DNA of 64,000 nucleotides from Phlebopus portentosus (taxonomy: Eukaryota; Basidiomycota; Agaricomycetes; Boletales; Boletinellaceae), in assembly GCA_037892935.1 (NCBI GenBank), contig JAYXKI010000001.1, positions 930,001-994,000 on the forward strand. Direction: 5' to 3'. The notes below the pieces were generated by a model, which saw only the letters and a list, made by a program, of their open reading frames with translations, was not told where the DNA came from and searched no databases. Of this stretch, positions 48,501 to 59,343 are shown piece after piece. The translations under genes were made by a program, and so were the position numbers. Position 1 is the stretch's first letter; the number at the start of each line of letters is the position of its first letter.

Positions 48501-49695
48501 GCTGACAATCCGCTGCCTCGCGGAACATTCATCTTGCAAGCGAAGACCGGCACAAGTCGTTCTGCTTCGCGTGCAACATTTAGAGAGGCTTTGCAAGGCG
48601 GTGCGGAGCCTTCTCTAGTAACGAGAGACCCGAAGGATGATGGATCCCACTGCTTCTGGGTTTCCGCTGGCGAGAAAGGTGTAAAATGTTATGTCAACAT
48701 CACCGGAGGGCGCGCTGGCAAGATTGACTGGGGAAGAGGAAAGAAGATTGAATGCGTCCAAATTGTCACTCGAAATGGTACGTAGTATGTAAGCGAGCGC
48801 ACTTGAAACGTAATACCCAGTGGACTTATAGGTTCATATGCCTTGGTTGCTGCAATGGACACTAGAGAGATTTTTGTTTATTCCTTGCCTGCCTTGGAGC
48901 CCATGCATATTTTTCAACTCCCGAAGCACCCAGCTTCGTACGTTCGTTTCAACTCGTATGTGTTATGTCCAAGTGCTTACTCTATTTCAGCGTGATATCC
49001 ATCGATGATACTGGAGATTTCGTTGACTGGATATTCGATGACCAAGGTGAATCGATTGTTGCGATGACATTAGGAACTCTGTTCTCCATCCGGCGCGTTT
49101 TTGATGAACCTGTAATCGACTTTACTGTGGGAAGGCGGGCTGCACCAACTATGCCACCTCCGGTTCCACTTGCACCAATAAGCTACCTTGGTTCATGGTT
49201 TAACTTCAAGAAAGGCAAGAGCGGTGACGCAATTGACGATTTGCGTGAGTATATATAAGCATACTACTTGAAGAGAAGTCTGACTATTAGAAAAGTCGCT
49301 GGCCCAAATAGACCTATTCCACAAGACTCAGATACATCAAGCATTGTAAGAGGCGAATGGCAGGCTCAGATCCAGAGTCGAGCACAGGAGGTCGCGAAAC
49401 AAGCGAGTCAGACGAGCTCAAACCTCTACAACAATCTTTCTGACGCCGTGTCTGATAGAGGGTTAGTATGTCACAACTAGGCTAGCGGTGTCTGACTCCC
49501 CTTTCTAGTGATATGCTCAACGGTCTCCAGGAGCAATTTAGTTCTTTAGAAGCCGGCGGTAAGAAAATGATGTTGGAGGTACGTTTCGATTTTAAGTTAG
49601 TGTTAATAAGCCCTTGATACTATCACATGTTCTTCCTATATCAGGCCAAGAAACTTGCAGCGCAACAGACAGCTAAAGGCTGGTTCAAGTTTTGA
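45588..49695 (+). CDS. Lgl/tomosyn/Sro7-family WD40 protein
   Basis: The start at 45588 gives MALFGGPKAFLDFSYELRDK, then NPTAFAVDATNGLLAV joined by an intron to GSKDGKILVFGSPAASVLSG. Many introns cut a double WD40 propeller: HAWLDDHGTLYMWDLGQLG, FIGLERGDVVTYDI, CIHASGQLFVTGHIDGTLAF and VRSGHVFVLGF-like blades. The end (DMLNGLQEQFSSLEAGGKKM, then KKLAAQQTAKGWFKF, stop at 49693) looks like the C-terminal R-SNARE-like tail found in tomosyn and Sro7. These proteins bind plasma-membrane t-SNAREs and Rab GTPases (Sec4 in yeast) to control exocytosis and polar growth. Total length is about 1,100 residues. The first Met is preceded by other in-frame-free ATGs, so the start is likely but not certain. 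Confidence 0.85.
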
Positions 49696-49862
49696 CAAAA
49701 TCGTATCGATCATTGGTTGTCGAGTGTAGTTTAGCATGTAAACTTAGTTTCTCTATTCAAGAATTGTAGGAATATTACTCAGATAAATTCAAATGAGCGA
49801 CAGTTGAGCCGCGTCATTATTGAGGATTGAGGTTTCATTTCTCTAAACCTGTGATCGACACC

Positions 49863-51166
49863 ATGAGTGACACGCAGATCCACAACACTTGGCGCTTGAC
49901 TCTTGCTCTTGACATCGCCACCCTCTTCCTCTGCAGTTCGCTAAATCAGTCCTACTACGGTACCTATTCAACCATGTTTGGGGTCGATCGTGACTTGGAT
50001 AGTGACATGCTCCGAGTCTGGCATATGGTCCAGGAACTCAGCGAGCAGCTGGTTCACAATCAAAAGCTCGTGTCCACGCTACAGGCACAGGCGAATACAT
50101 TGAAGGTATCTCACACTCTGCCTATTTGAAATCCAAACTGGACTCTTATTTCGACATGATATAGGACCATTCGATACAGAATGGCACTGGATATGCTCTG
50201 AGGAGGTTTAACGTAGATCTTTCACAAGGTACGTCCGAGTATACTTGGGCCAGTCTCCCTATGATTATTTAGCCCTGCAGAGGTATTCGAGTCCGAACTG
50301 GAGAGGACGAATACACAGATGATAATTGAAAATCAAACGCTTATGCACGAAAACAAGCAGTTAAGCCAACTTTTGAAAGAGTACGAGCAGACTCTAGAGA
50401 ATGTCATGTCGAAATTTCGAAATCACTCGGTACGAGTTTTGTAGCGGATTGTCTTGCTCTTCGCTGACCTTCATTTTGGTAGCTTGCGGCCCAGCAACAT
50501 GAATTGACAATGACTCGACATTATGAAACCCTTCTCGTGGCTCGCGAGTCTAGTAGCGCGAGCTCGGAGCTGTCAAATAACGTGATAATTGCCGCTTCCC
50601 TACAAAGGCTGTCCCATAGTCTGCGGTGTTTACTTCGTTCCCTCTCGGGGGAGGACCCGGAATCGTCAAATGAGGACGACAGACCATTGGAGGAGCTTGC
50701 TGGTTTCCTTGAAGACGATAGTCGGAAAGATTGGGCTGTGGAACGCGAAGCTGAGATTTCTCGTCTTCAGAAGGAGAATGAAGAGCTGCGGAAGATGTTG
50801 GGTGTCGACTCAGAAAATGCGCAACGGATGGGCTGGAGCGGCGAAGAACCTGAGCATCGGCCTGTACTGCACATCCTAAAGGCGACTATGGCCAGCTCGC
50901 ATCCACATGAGACGTGGGTTCAACGAAGTCCGCCGCAGATGCAGCCCTTCAATGTGGGACCTGTTCCAGGAAATGCCGTTCCCATACCACATCCGAATAT
51001 ACCACTTCAACGGGGAAATGATTTTCAACCAGGAATGAGGGCTGTAAATACTTTACGGAGACCATCGATAATGAGGGGACGAGGATCTGCGCCTTTCTGG
51101 GGCCCATCGCCGCCAGCAACGGACCGGAGCTGGGTGCAAAACGGCGCGCTTGACTTGGCTGGTTGA
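49863..51166 (+). CDS. SIKE/FGFR1OP2-family coiled-coil protein (STRIPAK subunit, SCI1-like)
   Basis: The start at 49863 gives [40 protein letters not shown] follows, and exons at about 50165, 50280 and 50482 carry the diagnostic region: [20 protein letters not shown] and [16 protein letters not shown]. This matches the animal FGFR1OP2/SIKE pattern of ENRQ..LQQENKEL and LELIMSKYREQ. A later [20 protein letters not shown] matches their second coil. The C-terminal 110 residues are Pro/Arg-rich and fungus-specific. In Sordaria the orthologue SCI1 is a STRIPAK component controlling hyphal fusion and fruiting-body development. STRIPAK membership here is inferred from family similarity. Confidence 0.75.
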
Positions 51167-51307
51167 ATATAAACTTCTGTTTTATTTTTCTGTACTGTCA
51201 TTACCATCGTACGTTGGATCAAGTGTAGTCTGTTCGATTTTATTTGCTGTTCTGCCTATATAAAGTTTTGACGCAGAGGATAACGTAATCTACACGAAGA
51301 CAAATAA

Positions 51308-51853
51308 ATGGAAAGAAACGCGTCGCGTCCAATGGTCTCATCTACCTACAGATTCTACACGTCCTCCGCTGAAATAATGTATGCGACACATAGCGTTGCA
51401 AAGGCACGTCTCATTGCATCACGCTGTAATCGCGTTGGTCCCTTACTCATTCCTAGTGTTCCGCTCGTGAAGTGGCCCTAAGGGCTGAAATTACCAGCTT
51501 GCAGGAGCATCTTGGGTCAGTGGCATTGTGATCACACATTTCACAGCTTCACCGACCTCTAAGATAAAACTTAGGCAGGGTGAAGATCCAGACAAAGTTG
51601 TTAAGAATCACATCAAACTTCTGCACGACTACAATGAAGCAAAGGATGCAGCTCAGGTCCGTTCCCCCTCGTGATTGGCATAAGTTCACCTGGATGTAAC
51701 ATGGGGCACATAGATAATCATAGGGAAGGTTTGACGAAACCGCTCGGATATGAGCATTTCTCGTTCTGATATGCATTTACTCAGCTTGCAGTTTACAAGG
51801 AGACTACCATAAAGCAGCTGCACGAAGCTTATGGGCTTTCTCCGGATGATTAG
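51308..51853 (+). CDS. SWI5: Swi5-like recombination mediator
   Basis: Swi5 with Sfr1 stabilises Rad51 and Dmc1 filaments. The recognised part spans three small exons: REVALRAEITSLQEHLG (ending 51496), EDPDKVVKNHIKLLHDYNEA followed by KDAAQ (51558-51655), and LAVYKETTIKQLHEAYGLSP with DD (51788-51853, stop at 51851). PDK+VKNHI.LLH.YNE.KD is the Swi5 family hallmark. Introns at about 51497-51557 and 51656-51787 fit GT-AG rules. The first exon and start are uncertain; an ATG at 51308 opens a frame that needs one more small splice. The gene is convergent with the RCC1 protein (79 bp apart). Confidence 0.78.
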
Positions 51854-51931
51854 TAGCCAGGCTGTTTCCGGTCATCCAACCGTACTAGAGTTCAATGTTA
51901 AATCCACATAGAACACTCCCAAAAGTACATT

Positions 51932-53203
51932 TTATTCTTCGTCAACGACTATCCAGCTCGTGGCACAGCCGGCCCATACGCCAACGACCTTTCCTCGTTG
52001 ATGATCACCGGATGGCCATAATCGAGCAGGCTCATGGACGTCGAGGGTGTGCCCTAAACCGAGGTTTCCGTGTTCATTCCAACCCCATCCAAATACATCC
52101 AAGCCGCCACCATTGACCTGCGCGCCAGTTTGTGAAGAGAGAAGAACATGTTCGCTTCCACAGATAATATTCAGAGAAGCAGCCTCCGATGCATCTGCTG
52201 GTAAACTAATTTCATTCATCTGGCCCGCAGTAACTCCGGCGCCAGAAGCCAATGCCAACTGCCCGTTTGAGTTGCTGCCAGTGGCCAAAATAATCCATTT
52301 ATTGGAATTGTCATGCCTCTTGAGAAGATATGTGCCGTTCCAAGTGGCGTTGACTGCGCATATATGTTTTGCTGCGTCAATATCGCAGAGTTGATCTTTT
52401 TTGTTGGATCCAAGAGAAAGCACAGTGCCCTCTGAGGTTAAGAATACCGCATGCTGGCTTCCAACAGCGAAGGCGCTAATGCATGAAGTGAATGGGATGA
52501 TATTTGGTGAACTATATGTCGGTTGTGGCTTCTTCGAAGCAGGACCCTGTCCTAGTTGACCCTGTCGCGCAGCACCCCATCCCACGACGAGCCCTGCTTC
52601 CCGCTTACTTGCATCCAGGAATACGAGCTTTACGATCACGTTGTGGGGCCCAGCCTTCAGCTGAGCGATCCGTACATTCGAGGCTGCCGTCGGAAGTAAG
52701 TGTCTAAATCCGACTGGGCGCCAGATATCGGTTTCCTTCTGTCCTCCTGGTAAGCCACCTATGCCAAGGTCGCCAAAGTCGTCACCTCCAACAGATAGAA
52801 CCAGATCGCTATCCGATCCGGAGAGGACTGCGTAAGATGTCTCCCAAGAAGCGGCGATGAATGTGATATCGCAGTCGACGAATTCAGTAAATCGAGCATC
52901 ATCGCTTCGAAGAAAAATGCGATGGAAGACGGAGGAGGCGCCAAACTCTCGACGATATTGTGCTCCTAATTGGCCCCTGTGACCGTTCCCACAGCCCCAT
53001 ATTTGAGTGACGCCCTCCTGTGAGCGCAGTAAGAGAAGAGTGTGATTTGCCCCAGTTGTGATTGACAAAAGTTTGCTTCCGGCGAGCTCTCCGTCACTCA
53101 AACTTCCGTCAAATATACACTGTTTAAATCTATGGCTGTCCGCCTCTGAGCCTTGAGCGAGTTGACCGTGGGCATTGGAGCCCGATGAATAGACAGCGCA
53201 CAT
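51932..53203 (-). CDS. RCC1-repeat beta-propeller protein
   Basis: An uninterrupted 423-residue frame from the Met at 53203 (MCAVYSSGSNAHGQLAQGSE). RCC1 repeats are visible throughout: WGCGNGHRGQLGAQYRREFG, SVGGDDFGDLGIGGLP, VVGWGAARQGQLGQGPASKK, SLGSNKKDQLCDI, TGSNSNGQLALASGAG and FGWGWNEHGNLGLGHTLD. Repeats of this spacing give a six- or seven-bladed propeller. The length is close to small RCC1-type proteins such as yeast Ats1 rather than to the Ran exchange factor, which has a nuclear N-terminus that is missing here. Its partner is unknown. The start lies 383 bp from the divergent RdRP start. Confidence 0.85.
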   Translation of the reverse strand: MCAVYSSGSNAHGQLAQGSEADSHRFKQCIFDGSLSDGELAGSKLLSITTGANHTLLLLRSQEGVTQIWGCGNGHRGQLGAQYRREFGASSVFHRIFLRSDDARFTEFVDCDITFIAASWETSYAVLSGSDSDLVLSVGGDDFGDLGIGGLPGGQKETDIWRPVGFRHLLPTAASNVRIAQLKAGPHNVIVKLVFLDASKREAGLVVGWGAARQGQLGQGPASKKPQPTYSSPNIIPFTSCISAFAVGSQHAVFLTSEGTVLSLGSNKKDQLCDIDAAKHICAVNATWNGTYLLKRHDNSNKWIILATGSNSNGQLALASGAGVTAGQMNEISLPADASEAASLNIICGSEHVLLSSQTGAQVNGGGLDVFGWGWNEHGNLGLGHTLDVHEPARLWPSGDHQRGKVVGVWAGCATSWIVVDEE

Positions 53204-53586
53204 GATTGTAAAAAGTGACGAAGAGCCACTTCGGACCGTGAACGAAACTTGAAGTATCCGATCGCCGATCAGCAGGAGTGATCGACGCGACGCGTCCTTC
53301 GGAGTTTAAATTGCTTCCGGAAGTTGAAAAGTGAACTGAACTTTGGTGTGACACCCCTTGCTTCCTCATCTTATCTCTCGCGCTTTGCCATTTCACGTAT
53401 ACCCCGCGCTTCGTTTTTTTTTCTTGTCGCGATCTTGATTATACCACCTTATCGATTTACCCGGACCTTCATAAATACGAGATACCTGTGGATTCTTGCA
53501 CGCGTCGGACTGGATATCACCTCAGCCAGTCTCCTCTATATCTGTACGTCTCCTCGGAATACCGTAGCAGTCCAGCTCCTTACAGG
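53204..53586. promoter_or_regulatory. Divergent promoter of RCC1 and RdRP copy 1
   Basis: 383 bp between divergent start codons. A box at about 53438-53478 (attatacc, cggacctt, cataaata) is repeated upstream of RdRP copy 2 at a matching distance of about 110 bp from the start. The TATA-like cataaata would suit a transcription start some 30-60 bp downstream. A short GT-AG interval at 53544-53585 ends one base before the start codon and may be a 5' UTR intron. Confidence 0.5.
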
Positions 53587-56500
53587 ATGGCTCTGGACTC
53601 AGAGAGTGGTGTACTCTCCGCAAGTGCAGTGCGCAGCGTTATTCCTTCAAGCGAGCACACGACCACCAGCTTGGCTAAGGGGAATTCCGGTGAGCATATT
53701 TCCTTGTGTCGGAGGAAGGGATTCTGATCACCGCACAGCCACAAGCCTGCTGGTTGAATTATTCCGTAAATCCCCTTCGAGCAGCCCCAAAAAAGCCGGT
53801 CGCGTAATGTTAGAGAAAGGTGTCAGCACGATAGAAACAAGACGTGAGTTGGCTAGAAGGGTCTCTTTTCTCGTTGATTGCAATTGCCACTATAGCGGAT
53901 CCGCAGCAAAGGCAACCAATACGCGAAACTCCTGCGGAGCAGCTTTGTGAAATTAAGCATGTCGAACTATCACATTCGACCACGGAATCTGGAAAGAAAA
54001 AGGATTTGCGCTCAAGTAACGCTTCCAGCCAGGTTCGTCACTCCCATGCATAGCGGGGGGCCATGGTTCTACCTCTTCGATAAGTTGTCTTATTATATAG
54101 GCGACAAGGAATTTGAAGAGACTCTTGCGATGATGGACGAGGAACAAGGTATGAATTTCCAGTTGTTTTTGTATTAAAAAATAGACTGTTGATAATATAC
54201 TTAGTTGAAGGCTGTAAGTTGAGCTCGACTGTTCGACTAGAGAGGACTAATGGAGAGTCTATACAGTAGTCTACTCAATTCCTGATGTTCCTCAGTCCAA
54301 TAGTTCTAGCTCGGCAAGCTCAGGATCTTCTCTCTCACGGACCACCTCAGACTCGACCGTCGCGACTTCAGTGGAGTCCTCGATACCTGGGAGAAGCGAC
54401 AAGCGCAGAAAGAGACACGAAGCTGATGAGTATCCTTGCAGACGCGCAAAGGCTCTGTCGGAACGACAAGATAGTGATCAAGTCGTAAAGAAACCGCGTA
54501 GCAAGGATCTGGACGTTCGATCTTGTGAACTCCCTCTAACCGTGGTGGCCTCGCATCAGAAGCATAGCAAACTGGACCGCCCGTTACCTCGAAACCTATG
54601 TGATCCGGGCCACAGCGAGCCCGTAACGTCCACCACGAAGCTCGCTGTGAATTCGACTGGTGATGTGCCCGGTTCAGCTCACGAGACGCTGACGAAAAAA
54701 CTCACGATACAAGCTGGCCAAGTCAGCTCAGGAATAGGAAAGGAGGTCGTCGACCTAGAAGCAGGTGACTCCAAGAGGACTCCAGAACCGCATCCCTTGG
54801 CAACTTCCAAAGTTCCAAGCAGTACGAAATGTTCCAGCCCGCTGAGTACGAAGATAACCTCGAAATGCATCGTCCAGTCCAAGACGATTGCTGAGAATAA
54901 GATCCCGTCAAATACTCCAATCATCATAGCCCATGATCAAAATAAGCAGTGGCTTTTGGATGACGAAGGGATAGCGAAAGGCGTGCAATTTGAAATCGCC
55001 CGTGGTATCACTCATGGCTGGTGGACTTGGGAAGATATCACAGATGGAGTTGTAAAGCAGCTTCGTGGCACAAACTTCGAGAAAGCTGGGAAAGTCGCAG
55101 AAATCATCGGAAAGGTAACTAAAGAGCGCCTGAGTCCTTCTGTACTTGCAACCCGACAGGCAATTTAGTACGTATCTTCTTTTTTTGCCTTAAAGCAATT
55201 CAATTGACTGTCCTTCCAGCGCCGAGCTCGATAGGGAACAAAAGGCGTTTGCAGAAGGCAAGGGTCGTGGACTGGGTCTAATGGGTCCATGGGAGGGAAA
55301 GGATAACTGGCATGGTGGATGCGTCCAGTTGACCGCCAAACTGACGTTTGATAAGGAAAACCGGGACGGCCAGTCACCTTTCGCAATTCGCCTCAACAGC
55401 TTCGGCATGGGCAAGTCAAATCGGGCTGCACGACGTTTTACGTCGCTCTCCGTTTTGCAGCTTAAGTTCGAAAAGGAGGCATTGTACGACGAGAAGAAGT
55501 ATGAGCTAGTCATCGAACTCCTCAGTAGGAACGTCGTCATTTGCGGACGATTATACTATGCCTTTTGTACAAAGGAAGGGAAGATATTCTTCGTAGAGAC
55601 AAATGTGGATTACCAACGCCAGAAGAGAAGGATCATTGGGGATCATTTCAGACTGTCATATCGAAGAATCATCAATGCCATCAACCCGCTTGACCTCAAC
55701 AAGGAACAGGTTAGGAGTTCCTACTTATGACGTTTAGCATATCTGACGTATTCCTAGGCTATGAACAAATGGCTTGCTCGATGGTATGGCGCCTTTGATG
55801 TCGATAAGCTGCGCGCATCTAAGTTTCGTTTTTGTAGGCAGTTAATCTTATCAACGTCAAGACCTGTTGTCGAGTTCGAACCGGAGAATATCTATCTGGA
55901 TTTGGATGACGTCTGTACGTACTTCAAGCACCCGCGTTGTTTGACTCTACTAAGCTGCGAGAAGATGGAGATGATACCGATAAAGATAGCATTATGACGG
56001 ATGGATGCGGCTGGATCAATTTATCCGCTCTTAAGCAAAGTAAGAGACTCGGTTAGGTCTTGCGTATGTGTGTTGGATAACTTATTCTCATGTTCAAAGT
56101 TGCGGCCGTCACAAACTCGACCGTCCCGGGCGTTGTACAAGGACGGATTGCTGGTGCGAAGGGCCTTTGGGTGCTGCATCCCTCGCCGAAGCACAGAAGC
56201 GACACGGAGCCTCCGAAGATAGTGAGTTCTTGTCTAACAATCGAAGTTCTTCGAGGTCTGAGCCACTCCAAAGTGGATTCGACGGTCACAGCTTAAAATT
56301 AAACTACCTCGGAAAGAGGATTGGGATCGTGCACTACGAATCTTTGATCTTGTACGGCTACCTCGCCTCACAGTTCCAAGCGGGCTGAATATGCAAACAA
56401 TAATGAACATGTCACATAATGGCGTACAAGACAAAGTCTTTGTAAATCTAATGGACGAAGGATTGAAGAAGGAGATCGAATCATTGACGAAATGGGATGG

Positions 56501-58580
56501 AGACAATGCGTGCCTTCTGCTGGCGAGAGCAGTAGAAGAAGCTGGTGGTGTGATGTCATCACGTCGTAGTCGTGCTGCTGGTGGAGAGGCGCGACTGTAT
56601 AATTTCATTCGGGACGAGGCTGATGATGATGATGATTCTGGGGCAAACGTCGGACTAGTTGAAAGAGATCCGATCAGCGGGTGTCCTGCCACTCTTTATG
56701 AGTCCGCCCATGACATGTTAATTGCCGGCTTTAACCCGCTGCAAAACTTGGTCCTGCGGGAAAAACTGAAATACATTCTGAAAGAGGCGATTAAGTCGTA
56801 TATGGAAAAGTTTCATATACCAGTCATTTCGTCTGCAGAGGCATTCATCGCACCAGGTATGCACCACCTCTGAACAGGAACTTGCTTCTCACAAATGAAT
56901 AGACCCTTATGGAGTCCTGGAAGAAGGGGAAATCTACTTTCGGTGCTCAACTCCTGTCAGTGACCCGATGATTTCGATTGATCCCCATACCTTTTTGGGT
57001 CCTGTCCTTGTAAGTGGCTTTCTTGTCATTGTTACGTCGCTGATATGACAGTAAAGGTGAGCCGAAATCCGACACGAGTCCCGTCTGACATCCGGAAGGT
57101 AGACTACTAATTTCCTCATAAATGTCGTCGGTTTGACGGTTTCCAGGTTACAGCGGTTAGCCGGGACCAACTGCTATCCTACACCGATGTCATCATCTTC
57201 TCGACAAAAGGCAAAAGATCATTAGCAAGTGAGTGTTTTGAATCGCAATGGTTTCTTCTCTAAACTCATGTCCATTCAGGTTACCTGGGCGGTGGAGGTA
57301 TGCTGAATTGCTGAAGAAAATGAAAACTGACATTCACGAACCTGACTCACAGACTACGACGGAGGTATGTTCACGAGTTGCTAGGTATGACAGCAGTGTA
57401 CCTAATCAAGTGATGCAGACACCGTCACGATCATAGCTGATCCGGCTATCGTTAATGGTTTTCATAACTCTGAGTACATTCCGGAACCCCAGGAGGTTCG
57501 CGAGGCATTTGAAACAGACGTTGAAAAGGTGTCTGAATTCCTGGCGAAACTGGAAAAAATGGGGCGCGAAGAAAGGTATGCTCGAATCACCCACAAAGTC
57601 TTGCATGGCCTATCAGACGGGAAAGTTGGACTTTATTCACATATGCACGATAACGCGTAAGCCAGATGCTCGAATGTGCTAGAGCCTCGTGAATAACCTA
57701 TTGCTCATTTAGGATTTATGAGCTTGGATACAATAATCGAGAGACCATTCGCCTGGCATACATGTGGGTGATATGTTCAAGCGCTGTGCACGACTAACTC
57801 TTGTTTAGGTTCACAACTTGCTTGGACTCCGTCAAGTCAGGTCTACGAATCAAAGACTTGGTCTTCAAGGAAGACTCCAAAAGGTGGAACGCTCCGAGGC
57901 CAGAATGCATGCAGACAAATGATGAAATTGCCCGAAACCAATACAGGACGGGAGTCGGCAGGCGGTTGAACAGACCAGGGAACCTCGGACCGTTCGTCCT
58001 GGCGACGTTGAAGAAATGCGCTAAGGAACTTGGTGACAAAGCTCTATGTGAATTTGAAATGCTGAGTGACAAGGGAGAATCCTCGGGGCTCGACGAGGAC
58101 CTCGCGAAGCCGTATTATGAGATGAAGGAAATCGTGAACGGCTTGCACTGCGACGACAGACTACTTGCCGATCTGGAAGAAGTCAAGAAATTTGTCGAAT
58201 CATTGTGCGAGCAATATATCGCAGAAGTCGTGCCCCACTTCGGAGAGAAGAGCCCCCGTAAAAATGGCACAAACGATTCAGCATCGAGAACCCGGACGAT
58301 AACCCAAATTAACCGCGAGTATGCCAGGAGATTTAAAGAGGGCCTTTCTGATCGCCGTCTGTCCGTCCCTCCACGAGTATTGAGAGAGGTCAAGGCATCG
58401 TATGCACATGTTTACGGCTCATCGAAATCGAAAATGGGGAAAGTGTTCGGATTCGTAGTTGCCCATGACACTTTGTGCGCGTTGAAAAGCCTGGAGAAGG
58501 GAGGAGGCTCAGTGAGTAGAGAGTGTCGGGACTATACACTGGTCTCGTCTAACCTCGTGAAGTTGGTTCGTGATGAATGA
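53587..58580 (+). CDS. RNA-dependent RNA polymerase, copy 1 (QDE-1/RDR type)
   Basis: Eukaryotic RdRPs turn aberrant single-stranded RNA into double-stranded RNA for Dicer in RNA silencing. The start at 53587 gives MALDSESGVLSASAVRSVIP; exon 1 ends at 53689. A variable Ser/Lys-rich part (54371-54900) precedes the conserved KQWLLDDEGIAKGVQFEIAR, then GLMGPWEGKDNWHGGCVQLT, SIMTDGCGWIN, VVQGRIAGAKGLWVLHP, RALRIFDLVRLPRL, FHIPVISSAEAFIAP and VSRNPTRVPSDIRKV. The catalytic stretch SYLGGG-DYDGD-TVTII is spread over an 18-nt exon (57280-57297), a 12-nt exon (57353-57364) and the next exon (57419). All three catalytic Asp are present. The C-terminal helical part ends at the stop at 58578. About 20 introns are inferred; no internal break was seen. 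Confidence 0.93.
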
Positions 58581-59343
58581 TTTTGAATTTGTACGCATTT
58601 CTGTTACGTTTTGTGTACTATTCCTTTCCCTGAGGCTTTGGCGTCTTTGCAAAAATATTGACGGCTTTGCCCATGAAGACAAATTTGTGCCAGTGACATC
58701 GAGCTCGAATTGATAGTATTTGTGTACAACACATTGATTCTTCACATTCCGACTCGTTATTGAGTTCACCTTTTTTCAAATAGGAGTATCAGATCGCGAT
58801 TTGTTCCCGCTTTGATCGGTGAACTGTGCTTTCGAAGAGGGTCGAGTCGACCAGATTAGGAGAATATTCGCTTGAGGTTGTGGCTACCTTCCTTAGGTGT
58901 GAGCAAGCTGACCACATGAACGTTGAAGTGGACGAATAAATGGAGAAGAAAACATGATCGACCACTGGGAAGGTCGATTATCATTATCGATATCATGATC
59001 AATCATCAAGAAGGATCAGCAAGACACGTGCTTTTTCGGAGTCTGTATTGCTTCCGTGCCCATTCAAGTACTACTTTTGGTGCGTCGAATCAGCGTCAGA
59101 TCTTTCTTCCTCGTCTCGCATATTTCAGCTCTTCTATTTCACGTGTACAACATTCACTTCTTCACCTTTACCCTTGAGATCTCGATCATTCGGAATTATA
59201 CCCTCTTGTCAACTCACCTGGACCTTTATAAGCCTCTTGCTCTCTTGTCCGTGGCGTCCTGGATATCCCGGGTCCTTACTGTTTCTCCTCTCCTCTTGAT
59301 TTGTACGTGTTTGAAACGCTGTCTTCTGTCATGACCCTATAGG
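58581..59343. promoter_or_regulatory. Intergenic region and promoter of RdRP copy 2
   Basis: About 760 bp between the stop of copy 1 and the start of copy 2. The box at 59195-59232 (attatacc, tggacctt, tataa) matches the one upstream of copy 1. A GT-AG interval (59303-59342) again ends one base before ATG. An AT-rich symmetric stretch (cgattatcattatcgat) lies at about 58975. No gene is seen. Confidence 0.5.
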
